DNA of 64,000 nt. Origin: JTS-AC122 sp050246015 (GTDB lineage Bacteria; Planctomycetota; Phycisphaerae; Phycisphaerales; UBA1924). The notes under the pieces were generated by a model. It was given only the letters and a program-made list of their open reading frames with translations, was not told the origin of the DNA and did no database searches. This document shows positions 1 to 7,224 of this stretch, piece after piece; position 1 is the first letter of the stretch; every line of letters begins with the position of its first letter. The stretch covers positions 181,102 to 245,101 of the forward strand of contig JBFWWU010000004.1 of the NCBI GenBank assembly GCA_050246015.1, given 5' to 3'. Both the position numbers and the translations under genes were made by a program.

Positions 1-1
1 A

Positions 2-562
2 GGCGATGCACGCCTCCACCTGACCATCTGCGAGCGGATGCGCCTCCCGATCGTCACGGCACGCCAGGGGGGCGCCGCCGACGCAATCGAGCGCGCGGCC
101 CGCGCCCTCGTCGAATCCGACGCCCCGAATCAAGCGGGTGGCCCGCCCCAAGTCGATCTGATCGTGGACGCCATCCTGGGGACCGGACTGACCGGCCCGG
201 TCCGCGGGGTCGCGGGAGAGTTGATCCAAGGCATCAACGCCGCCCGGAATCAGAATTCCGACATCGGACCCCGGGTGCTGGCCGTTGACGTTCCGTCCGG
301 GATGGATGCGGACACCGGAAGCCCCGCCGCGCCGGAGAGTCCGGTTGTGCGCGCGGATCTGACGGTCTCTCTGGTGGGACTCAAACCGGGTTATCTGACA
401 TTGGGCGCCCAGGAATACCTTGGCCGCGTGGTTGTGGGGGATATCGGCATGCCGGCGGCCTTGCTGTCCCGTTTCGCGCAGCGGCCCGCCGCGTGCAAGC
501 GGCCGGGTGATGAGGCCGATAGAACCAAGCCCGCGCCCCGGGCGTATCGACGTGGGGAGTAA
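2..562 (+). CDS. nnrE: NAD(P)H-hydrate epimerase, C-terminal part (cut by window edge)
   Basis: The frame is open from the first bases of the window, so the true start lies upstream; 186 residues are visible. They match the YjeF N-terminal family, which epimerises damaged NAD(P)H hydrates (NADHX) so that a dehydratase can repair them. Visible family blocks are DAILGTGLTGPVRG, AVDVPSGMDADTG and the stretch from TVSLVGLKPGYLT to GDIGMP. No C-terminal ADP-dependent dehydratase (YjeF_C) domain follows, so this is the single-domain form. The last 30 or so residues are a basic, low-complexity tail without family character. The identity is fairly secure; the N-terminal third is unseen. Confidence 0.85.
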   Translation, partial: GDARLHLTICERMRLPIVTARQGGAADAIERAARALVESDAPNQAGGPPQVDLIVDAILGTGLTGPVRGVAGELIQGINAARNQNSDIGPRVLAVDVPSGMDADTGSPAAPESPVVRADLTVSLVGLKPGYLTLGAQEYLGRVVVGDIGMPAALLSRFAQRPAACKRPGDEADRTKPAPRAYRRGE

Positions 563-653
563 ATGTTTCCGAACGAAGGCAAGCTCGATCGACTTGAAAT
601 GGTTGACTCCCGGCGTGCCGATGGCAGGATATGGTTGTATCGGAGGGCCGCCG

Positions 654-1163
654 ATGGCTGTGCGCATGGAACTCTCGCGCATCCTGATCCGCGAACTCAA
701 TGACTACCAGATCATTGAACTTCGCGAAGTCGCCCCGATTTCCGGCGATGTCGACGCCGACGGGGGCGACAAGAGCGACGGTGAACCTGGCAAACCCGGC
801 GGCAACGGCGTCAAGCAGGAGTTCTCGCAGGTCGAGGGGGGGCGTGCCTTCCCCATCGTCATCGGTCTTCCCGAAGCGCAGGCCATCGAGCGGCGCCTCA
901 AGGGCGCGCCCATCAAGCGTCCTCAGACGCACGACCTGCTGATGAACATCATCGAATCCCTCGGAGCAAAACTGGAATCGATCGCGATCAACGACCTGAG
1001 CGATCAGACGTTCTACGCCGTTCTGAACTTGCGCGACAAGTCGGGGAAACTGCTCGAGATCGACTCCCGGCCCAGCGACGCAATCGCCCTGGGGATCGCC
1101 AGCAATGTGCCGATCTACGTGGCCGAGCACGTGCTGGACGCCGTGCAAAAAGACGAGGAATAG
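654..1163 (+). CDS. Bifunctional nuclease family protein (DUF151)
   Basis: This 169-residue protein has the DUF151 core, best seen in FPIVIGLPEA near residue 64, then PQTHDLLMNIIESLGA and DSRPSDAIALGIASNVPIYVAEHVL. The family is described as having DNase and RNase activity in some members, and its biological role is unclear. Between the first strand and the core lies a Gly/Asp-rich insert (about residues 34-52) that looks disordered. The start at 654 is chosen because GGAGG lies seven bases upstream; ATG 621 is in frame but has no ribosome site. The frame extends further upstream into the end of the preceding gene, which I treat as noise. Confidence 0.85.
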   Translation: MAVRMELSRILIRELNDYQIIELREVAPISGDVDADGGDKSDGEPGKPGGNGVKQEFSQVEGGRAFPIVIGLPEAQAIERRLKGAPIKRPQTHDLLMNIIESLGAKLESIAINDLSDQTFYAVLNLRDKSGKLLEIDSRPSDAIALGIASNVPIYVAEHVLDAVQKDEE

Positions 1164-1427
1164 CGCCCGGCGCCGATCCGCGGCGCGCAGGCATCCTGCA
1201 ACAGCCTGATTGGTGCGCATGAACCCGGCCGCGGGGGATCGGCATTTCCTGCGCCGGCGCCGCCTGATGCGCCGAGCCTGCGCGAGCACCGGCGCGCACG
1301 GGGCCGGATTCCGCATGAACGGCCGTCATTGCACCGCCGGGCGCTTGGCACGGCGTTTGTGGAAGGCCGCACACGTGGGCGGAGCACCACGAAGGGGCTG
1401 GGCAGGGAACACGCCGGAGTGCGCTGC
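1164..1427. other. Intergenic region upstream of the flagellar operon
   Basis: No convincing gene is visible between the DUF151 gene and the small ORF before flgF. Short open frames exist on both strands but lack ribosome sites and family motifs. The only structured signal noticed is a sigma-54-like element at 1345-1360, listed separately. Confidence 0.5.
1345..1360 (+). promoter_or_regulatory. Sigma-54-like promoter element upstream of the flagellar operon
   Basis: The sequence TTGGCACGGCGTTTGT matches the sigma-54 pattern TGGCAC-N5-TTGC at every consensus base except the last (T for C), with the correct spacing between the -24 GG and the -12 G. It lies about 70 bases before the small ORF at 1428 and about 300 before flgF, in the same orientation. 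Sigma-54 control of flagellar rod and ring genes is common in other phyla. A chance match in GC-rich DNA is possible. Confidence 0.35.
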
Positions 1428-1664
1428 ATGAGATATGTCGCGGGACATGCATGGAACTCGGGAGAACGGGATGCAGCCGAGGCGCTCGAACGCCTGGCGC
1501 GTGGATCGAAGCACCCGGCCCAGACGCCCGCCGCGACGATCGGTGCGATGATCGTGGGCCGCGCGTGGGAGTTGGCCGCGGCGAGCATGATGCACCCGCT
1601 CGCCGGGTCGGCGGACGCACCAAGTCCCCGGGTTTCACGCGCGGATGAAGGGGGTGCGGCGTGA
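1428..1664 (+). CDS. Possible small protein translationally coupled to flgF
   Basis: This is a 78-residue open frame with no family I recognise. It is reported because its stop overlaps the flgF start codon (GTGA at 1661-1664), the usual arrangement for coupled genes. Its second half has strongly GC-biased third codon positions like the neighbours, and a GGAG lies about 11 bases before ATG 1428. The translation has an Ala-rich, helix-prone middle (PAATIGAMIVGRAWELAAAS) and no signal peptide. The frame stays open upstream to 1329. It may be a real leading gene of the flagellar operon or a chance ORF. Confidence 0.35.
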   Translation: MRYVAGHAWNSGERDAAEALERLARGSKHPAQTPAATIGAMIVGRAWELAAASMMHPLAGSADAPSPRVSRADEGGAA

Positions 1665-2446
1665 ACTACGGACTGAACATCTCGGCGTCGGGCGTCATGA
1701 CGAGCCTCTACCGGCAGAACGTCCTGTCGAACAACCTGGCCAACGTCGGGACGCCGGGCTTCAAGCCCGACTTGCCATACATCAAGCAGCGCGAGGCGGT
1801 CCGGCGTGAAGACGGCCTGATGAACCTCCCGTCCAATCGCCTGCTGGAGCGCCTGGGCGCTGGCGCGCTGCTCGGGTTCAATCGAACATCCAGCGCGCAA
1901 GGGGACCTCGAAGTCACCGGCAACCCGCTCGACGCGGCGATCCGCGGCGCGGGGTATTTCGTGGTCGAGGCGTCCGCACGAGACGGGGAAAAGCGCATCC
2001 GGCTGTCGCGCGACGGACGCTTCACGCTGAATGAAGAAGGAACGCTGGTGACGGCGGCGAGCGGGCTCGCGGTGCTCGATGAGTCCGGGCGCACGATCAC
2101 GATCGACCGGTCCGCGGGGCCTGTATCGATCGGCGGCGATGGGAGCATCTCGCAGGGCGGGCGTCCGCTCGCGCGGATCCAGGTGTCGCGCGTTCGCGGA
2201 GAGCCGCTGCTCAGGAAGATCGGAAACAACCTGTATGAGCCGACCAGTGCGCAGGTCCAGGCGATGGAGCCGGCAAGCGGCGTGCAGGTCGTGGGGGGGT
2301 CGATCGAGCGATCCGCCGTGGACCCGGTGCAGGCCATCATGGGGATCACGGATGCCGGGAACGCGGTGGCAAGCAACGCCAGGATGATCCAACTGCAGGA
2401 CGACATGATCGGGCGCGCCATCAACACCTTTGGACGCGTGGCCTGA
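1661..2446 (+). CDS. flgF: Flagellar basal-body rod protein FlgF
   Basis: This 261-residue protein belongs to the flagellar rod/hook family. The N-terminus has the rod motif NVLSNNLANVGTPGFKPD (about residues 22-39), the middle has the FlgF/G-type stretch GNPLDAAIRGAGYFVVE, and the C-terminus ends in a helix of the kind that packs in the axial structure. It is called FlgF rather than FlgG because a clear FlgG follows directly and this copy diverges more from the distal-rod consensus. FlgF forms the proximal rod in the periplasm. GTG is the start; it overlaps the stop of the small ORF upstream. It is the first recognised gene of flgF-flgG-flgA-flgH. Confidence 0.88.
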   Translation: MNYGLNISASGVMTSLYRQNVLSNNLANVGTPGFKPDLPYIKQREAVRREDGLMNLPSNRLLERLGAGALLGFNRTSSAQGDLEVTGNPLDAAIRGAGYFVVEASARDGEKRIRLSRDGRFTLNEEGTLVTAASGLAVLDESGRTITIDRSAGPVSIGGDGSISQGGRPLARIQVSRVRGEPLLRKIGNNLYEPTSAQVQAMEPASGVQVVGGSIERSAVDPVQAIMGITDAGNAVASNARMIQLQDDMIGRAINTFGRVA

Positions 2447-2498
2447 TGACCGGGGGGGCCCGGGCGTCGGCGAATCAAGAGAAGCAAGGAACCGCTGC

Positions 2499-3308
2499 AT
2501 GTCTATCACATCTCTGCATTCCGGGGCGTCGGCGCTGTCGGCGTTGAACACGGCGCTCGACGTCACGGCGAACAACCTGGCGAACGTGAACACCGCCGGG
2601 TTCAAGGCCAGCCGCGCGAACTTCCAGGACCTGCTGTACATCGAGAAGACCCAGCCGGGGATCGAGAACGCGACCGGGCAGCGAACGCCCACCGGTCTGT
2701 ACGTGGGGCTGGGCGTGAAAGTCGCCGGGACGCAACTCGACTTTGCCGAAGGCTCTCCGGTGCGCACGGATCGGCCGCTGGACGTGCTGATCGAGGGCCA
2801 CGGCTTCTTTCGGGTCAACGTGCAGGACTCGCTGGGCACGGGCGGGGTGGCGTACACGCGATCGGGGCAGTTCGCCGTCAACAACGAAGGCCGACTCGTG
2901 CTCGCGACCGACACCGGGCGCGCGCTCGTGGACGACATCACGATCCCCCCGAACGCGAGCAACATCAAGATCGATCAGAACGGCCAGGTGTCGGTGTCGA
3001 TCGATGGGGAGGCGGAGCCGCAGGTGCTCGACACGATCCAGACCGCGGTGTTCGTGAACCCGGCGGGTCTGAGCCAGGTGGGCGAGAACCTGTTTGTCGA
3101 GACGGCCGCCTCGGGCCCGCCGATCGTCGGCGACCCGGGCACCGAGAACTTCGGGCAACTGCAGCAGGGCGTGTACGAATCGTCGAACGTCGATCCGACA
3201 CGGGAACTCATCGAACTCATCAGGACGCAGCGCGCGTTCGAGATGAACTCGCAGACGATCCGTGCCGCGGACGAAGCGTTGCGGACGGTCGCCAATCTCC
3301 GGCGATGA
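2499..3308 (+). CDS. flgG: Flagellar distal rod protein FlgG
   Basis: FlgG builds the distal rod, the drive shaft crossing the peptidoglycan and outer membrane. The 269-residue length is near the usual 260. Family motifs are NNLANVNTAGFKASRANFQDLLY (about residues 23-45), GLGVKVAGTQLDFAEGSPVRTDRPLDVLIEG, and the C-terminal block VDPTRELIELIRTQRAFEMNSQ with a final helix. AAGGA lies eight bases before ATG 2499, 50 bases after flgF ends; the longer open frame from 2430 begins inside flgF and is not used. Confidence 0.95.
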   Translation: MSITSLHSGASALSALNTALDVTANNLANVNTAGFKASRANFQDLLYIEKTQPGIENATGQRTPTGLYVGLGVKVAGTQLDFAEGSPVRTDRPLDVLIEGHGFFRVNVQDSLGTGGVAYTRSGQFAVNNEGRLVLATDTGRALVDDITIPPNASNIKIDQNGQVSVSIDGEAEPQVLDTIQTAVFVNPAGLSQVGENLFVETAASGPPIVGDPGTENFGQLQQGVYESSNVDPTRELIELIRTQRAFEMNSQTIRAADEALRTVANLRR

Positions 3309-3382
3309 CAACGCGTGAATGGCCGTGATGCCGGAACATGAGCGGCGTGCGCGGAGCGCGCGCCCGGACCAGGGAGTACGTC

Positions 3383-4546
3383 ATGCGGGAAACGGAGCAG
3401 CAGACAGGTGGCCGCCGGGTGGTTCGGGGCGTGGTCCGCGAGGCGGCGTGGCCCGCGAAGCGCACGCGCCGGGCGATCGCGCTGGCGATCATCGCCGTCG
3501 CATGCGTCCCGGGGATGTCTTCAGCGCAGACGGTGATATCGCTGCGCGGCAGTGTGCGGCTCGCCGCGGACAGCGCCGTGACGATCGGCGACGTCGCCCT
3601 GGTCCAGGGAGATGACGCCGAGCGCGTCGGCAAGGTCGTGTTGTCGGACCAGCCTGACTGGAAGGAGCGAGTGGCGGCGAGCCGCCGCGGCGCGGGCGAC
3701 GGGTGGATTGAACTGTCGCTTCAGGAGGTCCGGCAGACCCTCGAGAAGCACGGGGTAAACCTGGGGCGCACGACGCTCCGCGGGTCGGTGTGCAACATGC
3801 GGGTCGGAGACGCTGTAGTGACGGGCCCGGCGAGACAGGCAAACCTGCCGGGACGATCCGGGGCGAGGTCGGAGCCCGAGGCGATCGATTTCTCGGGCCC
3901 GGCGACGGTGCGTCACGCGGTGGCGAGCGCGGTGGCACGGCACCTGAGCGCCGAGGTGGACGACGTGCACCTGGGCTTTGACGCCAAGGACGCCGCCCTG
4001 CTGGGCCGGTTCACCGCCGGGCAACGGGTTGACGTGCAGCCGGCGGCGGCATCCACCAACGAGGTGCTGCCGCTGCGCATCTACATCTACCAGCGGGAGC
4101 GGCTGGTCGCGAGCGAGACGATCGCGGTGCGGGTGCTGGTGCGGCGCGAGCAGGTCACGGCGTCGCAGCCGATCGATCGGCGCACGCCGATCGACGAATC
4201 AATGGTGTCGAGTTCGTCGTCGTGGGTGCCCCCGAGCACACCGATGGGCGTGACGATCGACGAGGCGCTGGGCGCGCTGGCCCGGGCACGGATCGCGGTG
4301 GGACAGGTGATCACGCGTTCGCTGATCGAGCAGCCGGTGCTGATCAAGAAGGGTGACAAGGCGGAGGTCCACTGCCTGAGCGGGACGGTGACGCTCAAGG
4401 CGATGCGGGCGCGGGCGCTGGCCGATGGGCGCGAGGGGGAATACATCGCGTTTCAGATCGACGGATCCAAGAAGACGTTTTCGGCGCGCGTGAACGGCCG
4501 GGGGTTGGCGGTCCTGGCCATCGGACGCGACCTCGCCAGCGAGTGA
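3383..4546 (+). CDS. flgA: Flagellar P-ring assembly chaperone FlgA
   Basis: FlgA is a periplasmic chaperone needed for P-ring polymerisation. The product has 387 residues, longer than the roughly 220 of enterobacterial FlgA; the family domain is at the C-terminal end, with a SAF-like region and the late motif VLIKKGDKAEVHCLSGTVTLKAMRARALADG. The N-terminus has a basic segment then a hydrophobic stretch (about residues 32-47) ending at SSAQ, a plausible signal peptide. The start at 3383 follows AGGGAG by six bases. It sits between flgG and flgH, the expected place for the gene. Confidence 0.85.
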   Translation: MRETEQQTGGRRVVRGVVREAAWPAKRTRRAIALAIIAVACVPGMSSAQTVISLRGSVRLAADSAVTIGDVALVQGDDAERVGKVVLSDQPDWKERVAASRRGAGDGWIELSLQEVRQTLEKHGVNLGRTTLRGSVCNMRVGDAVVTGPARQANLPGRSGARSEPEAIDFSGPATVRHAVASAVARHLSAEVDDVHLGFDAKDAALLGRFTAGQRVDVQPAAASTNEVLPLRIYIYQRERLVASETIAVRVLVRREQVTASQPIDRRTPIDESMVSSSSSWVPPSTPMGVTIDEALGALARARIAVGQVITRSLIEQPVLIKKGDKAEVHCLSGTVTLKAMRARALADGREGEYIAFQIDGSKKTFSARVNGRGLAVLAIGRDLASE

Positions 4547-4581
4547 GAGGCCGGGGTGGGACACGGCAGCAGGAGCACGCA

Positions 4582-5280
4582 ATGAACCGGGCAATGATGA
4601 TGGGTGGAATAGCGCTGGCGTGCTCGGGGCACGCGGCGGTGGTCTACGGGCAGAGCCTCAACGAGCGCCCGGTGGACGCGCCGCTCCGGTCGTCGCCAAC
4701 GGCGCCCGCACCGGATGCGGCGGTGCTGGTGGGCGTGAGCCTCTTCGCGGTGACACCCCCGCCCCCCAAGACGTTCGCGAAGAATGACCTGATCGAGATT
4801 GTCATCAACGAATCGAGCCTGCAGAAGCACGAGCAGTCGCTGGATACGAAGAAAGACTACTCGATCGAAGCGGAACTGGCGAAGTTCCCGAGCCTGCGCA
4901 ACCTGCTGGAACTGCAACTGCGCAACGGGGACTCCCAGGCCAAGGCAAGCCTCGACGTGTCGTCGAAGAACACGTTCAAGGGCGATGGGCAGTACGAGCG
5001 CAAGGACCGGTTCACGGCGCGCATTACCGCGACGGTGCTGGAAGTCAAGCCCAACGGGACGCTGGTGCTGGAAGCGAAGAAGTCGTTCACCTCCAATGAC
5101 GAGGAGACCGTGCTGGTGATGTCGGGCGTGTGCCGACCCGATGACATCACGACGCAGAACACGATTCAATCATCGCAGCTTGCGAACCTGTCGCTGACGG
5201 TGCGCAACGCGGGGGACGTGAAGGACGCGAGCAAGAAGGGCTTTATCCCGCAGGTGCTCGACACGATCTTCAACTTCTAG
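4582..5280 (+). CDS. flgH: Flagellar L-ring protein FlgH
   Basis: FlgH forms the outer-membrane ring of the basal body. The 232-residue product contains the family core NDLIEIVINESS (about residues 73-84) and a C-terminal half ending QSSQLANLSLTVRNAGDV then GFIPQVLDTIFNF. The N-terminus has a short hydrophobic segment with a cysteine (ALACSG), but the lipobox is imperfect, so cleavage at VYGQS by signal peptidase I is also possible. AGGAG lies six bases before ATG 4582. Its presence implies a Gram-negative type envelope with an outer membrane. FlgI (P-ring) does not follow. Confidence 0.92.
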   Translation: MNRAMMMGGIALACSGHAAVVYGQSLNERPVDAPLRSSPTAPAPDAAVLVGVSLFAVTPPPPKTFAKNDLIEIVINESSLQKHEQSLDTKKDYSIEAELAKFPSLRNLLELQLRNGDSQAKASLDVSSKNTFKGDGQYERKDRFTARITATVLEVKPNGTLVLEAKKSFTSNDEETVLVMSGVCRPDDITTQNTIQSSQLANLSLTVRNAGDVKDASKKGFIPQVLDTIFNF

Positions 5281-5304
5281 GGGGCGGCCCGGGCGCGCGC
5301 GAAT

Positions 5305-5580
5305 CTAGTCCTCGCATTCGTGCATGCACATCGCGGGCGTCTCGTCGGGCCGGACCCAGCGGGCCGTGCGCCCGCGCGGAGCGGCGGCGGCCCGGAGGTG
5401 CTCCAGGTAGAGCGCCAGGGCGCGGTTGCTGAACGTCGAGAGGTACTCGACGCTCGCGGTGCGGTTCATCGAGAGGATGGCATCGACGAGTTGTTCACGC
5501 GTGAGCGCGCCGGAACCGGCGCTCTGAACGGGGGGGTCGGCCAGGTGACGGGCGGAGTCGTGAACCATCGTCGTAGACAT
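5305..5580 (-). CDS. Small hypothetical protein
   Basis: This 91-residue protein is not recognised. It has a likely helical middle (LTREQLVDAILSMNRTASVEYLSTFSNRALALYLEHL, split here as one predicted helical region) and a short C-terminal tail rich in Cys, His and acidic residues. There is no signal peptide or membrane segment. GGAG stands eight bases before its ATG on the minus strand, which supports it as a real gene. It converges on flgH with a 24-base gap and is divergent from the gene at 5746. Confidence 0.6.
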   Translation of the reverse strand: MSTTMVHDSARHLADPPVQSAGSGALTREQLVDAILSMNRTASVEYLSTFSNRALALYLEHLRAAAAPRGRTARWVRPDETPAMCMHECED

Positions 5581-5745
5581 GCAGGATCTCCGGGAGAGGA
5601 CAGCGAGATATCGGACTGCATATCACCGTTTCTCGCGTGTTTTACCGCATTTTTTGTTCATTCGGGATCGCGCCGCGCACCCCTACGAGTTGTCGTGCCG
5701 GCCCGCGTGTGCACCCAATACGTAGTGGCCCGCGTACTGTCCAGC

Positions 5746-6477
5746 ATGCGTGAGGTGTTCGTATTCGATTCGCGTGACGCCGATGGGCCGCCGGAGTTGC
5801 GAGCCGAACGAGGCACGACGGGGGGGGTGCGATTTGGACGCTGCGTTGCCGGGAATCCGCTCGCGAAGCCGACGGGGCTCGCGGCGAGTTCGGCGGAGGA
5901 CGCCGTGGTGTGCTGGTCGGGTTGGATTGCGGACGATGAGAACCCGGCGGCGGCGTCGCCTCGGACGTGGAGTGCGGCGGGGTGGGCGGGATTGGAGCGG
6001 GCCTGCCGACAGATCGCGGAGAAACGGGCCAGTCACGAGGGGGCCGGCATGTGGGCGGGATCGATCTTGAACGTCTGGTTCTGGAGCCGGGCGGGGCATG
6101 TCTTGTCCGATCTGCCTTCGTGCTTGAAGTTCATGCGAGATTGCGGGGAGTGGGAGGGCCAGTCGAGCGTTCGGTTCGGAATCGTGCTGGATCCGGTCGG
6201 GATGCTGACGGCAGAGATGCTTCCCAAGGCCGAGGACTTCGTCGCGCGCATCATTGAGGGCGCGGCCGGTCAAGACCGAGTCGGCGCGCTGGCGGTGTGC
6301 AACGTGTCGGTGGAGCGGTCGTCGGCGAGCGTCGGGCCGCCCTGGCGCTCGCCGGCGCACCGCGGCTCCATCGCCCCCGAGCGGCTTGGTGACCTGATGC
6401 TGGCGATCGGTCCCAACACGGCGGTCGCGCTGGTTGACGAAGACGTGGAGGCGCAGCGCGCGGCGCTGGGTGTGTGA
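5746..6477 (+). CDS. Hypothetical protein
   Basis: This 243-residue protein is not recognised with confidence. It lacks a signal peptide or membrane segment and has several Trp-rich stretches (WSGWIADDE, ILNVWFWSRAG). The part from FGIVLDPVGMLTAEMLPKAEDFVARI reads like a beta-alpha unit of a TIM-barrel, so a distant relation to xylose-isomerase-like sugar epimerases is possible, but this is only an inference. ATG 5746 is the first Met where the reading frame takes on coding character; the frame is open upstream because of overlap with the opposite-strand gene. No strong ribosome site is seen. Confidence 0.55.
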   Translation: MREVFVFDSRDADGPPELRAERGTTGGVRFGRCVAGNPLAKPTGLAASSAEDAVVCWSGWIADDENPAAASPRTWSAAGWAGLERACRQIAEKRASHEGAGMWAGSILNVWFWSRAGHVLSDLPSCLKFMRDCGEWEGQSSVRFGIVLDPVGMLTAEMLPKAEDFVARIIEGAAGQDRVGALAVCNVSVERSSASVGPPWRSPAHRGSIAPERLGDLMLAIGPNTAVALVDEDVEAQRAALGV

Positions 6478-6502
6478 ATACACAGTGGCATCTTCTGCGC
6501 GC

Positions 6503-7195
6503 TCAGGGAGACGTGCCGTCGGTGAGGCGGAGTCGGCCCCAGTACAGGCGGTCCGGCGCGATGATGAATCCGTCGGCGCCGTCGTGATGCGCGAGCCATG
6601 AGCGTCCAAGCAGCCCGAAGGAAGCGTTGGCGTCGTCGAGGACCAAGGCGTCAACCGGCCCGAACGGCGGGCCGACGCCCAGGTCCACCTGGTCGATGCG
6701 CACGATCGTGAAGCGGCGCTGGCCGGTGGGATTCGCACCGGTGATGGCGACGGCGCGGGCTTCGTTCCATCGGGAGGCGTCGGGGGCGAGCGCCGGTGAC
6801 GGCACGACCTGGGGCGCCCCGCCCGGTGATGAACGCACCGCCGAGGCGGGAGAGTCCCATGGTTCGAGGGTGACCTCGCCGACATAGGTGGCGCCCATTT
6901 CGCGCGCGGCCTTGGCGGTGATGTAGGTATGTTCGCAGAGGTTGGCGAGGCGCATGGTGAGCGAAGCGGGGGCGTCGCCGCGCAGGTGAACGCCGGTGAT
7001 GACGCCCTGGTTCACGCCGTTCACGGGATCGATGAGGGACTCGATCGGGCGCGAGCGATCGATGGCGTGAAGCGCTGGGGGGGAGGAACGGGGCGCCGGG
7101 GTGCGCTGAGACGTGGAGGATGAAGTCACCGCGCAGCCGAAGAAGAGTGGGGCCAGGACAAGGCCGGAGAGGAGATGAGTGATGCGGTGGTGCAT
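6503..7195 (-). CDS. Putative lipoprotein, possibly with a degenerate retropepsin-like fold
   Basis: The 230-residue product begins with a signal peptide whose hydrophobic stretch ends in a lipobox, FFGC, so it is probably a lipid-anchored envelope protein. The mature part starts with a Ser/Thr/Pro-rich linker. Later segments, LCEHTYITAKAAREMGA and a closing FGLLGRSWL, recall the order of motifs in retropepsin-like aspartic proteases, but the catalytic Asp-Thr-Gly is not present, so activity is doubtful. The start is uncertain: GTG 7207 is in frame just upstream, and neither has a clear ribosome site. It is divergent from purF, whose GTG is 30 bases away. Confidence 0.6.
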   Translation of the reverse strand: MHHRITHLLSGLVLAPLFFGCAVTSSSTSQRTPAPRSSPPALHAIDRSRPIESLIDPVNGVNQGVITGVHLRGDAPASLTMRLANLCEHTYITAKAAREMGATYVGEVTLEPWDSPASAVRSSPGGAPQVVPSPALAPDASRWNEARAVAITGANPTGQRRFTIVRIDQVDLGVGPPFGPVDALVLDDANASFGLLGRSWLAHHDGADGFIIAPDRLYWGRLRLTDGTSP

Positions 7196-7224
7196 TTGGG
7201 GGCTCACAAGGAGAGAATCATCGC

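Noticed and set aside
1115..2968. Long minus-strand open frame (617 codons) across flgF and flgG
   Set aside because: It is antisense to two clear flagellar genes and shows no family motifs; GC-rich DNA readily gives long shadow frames.
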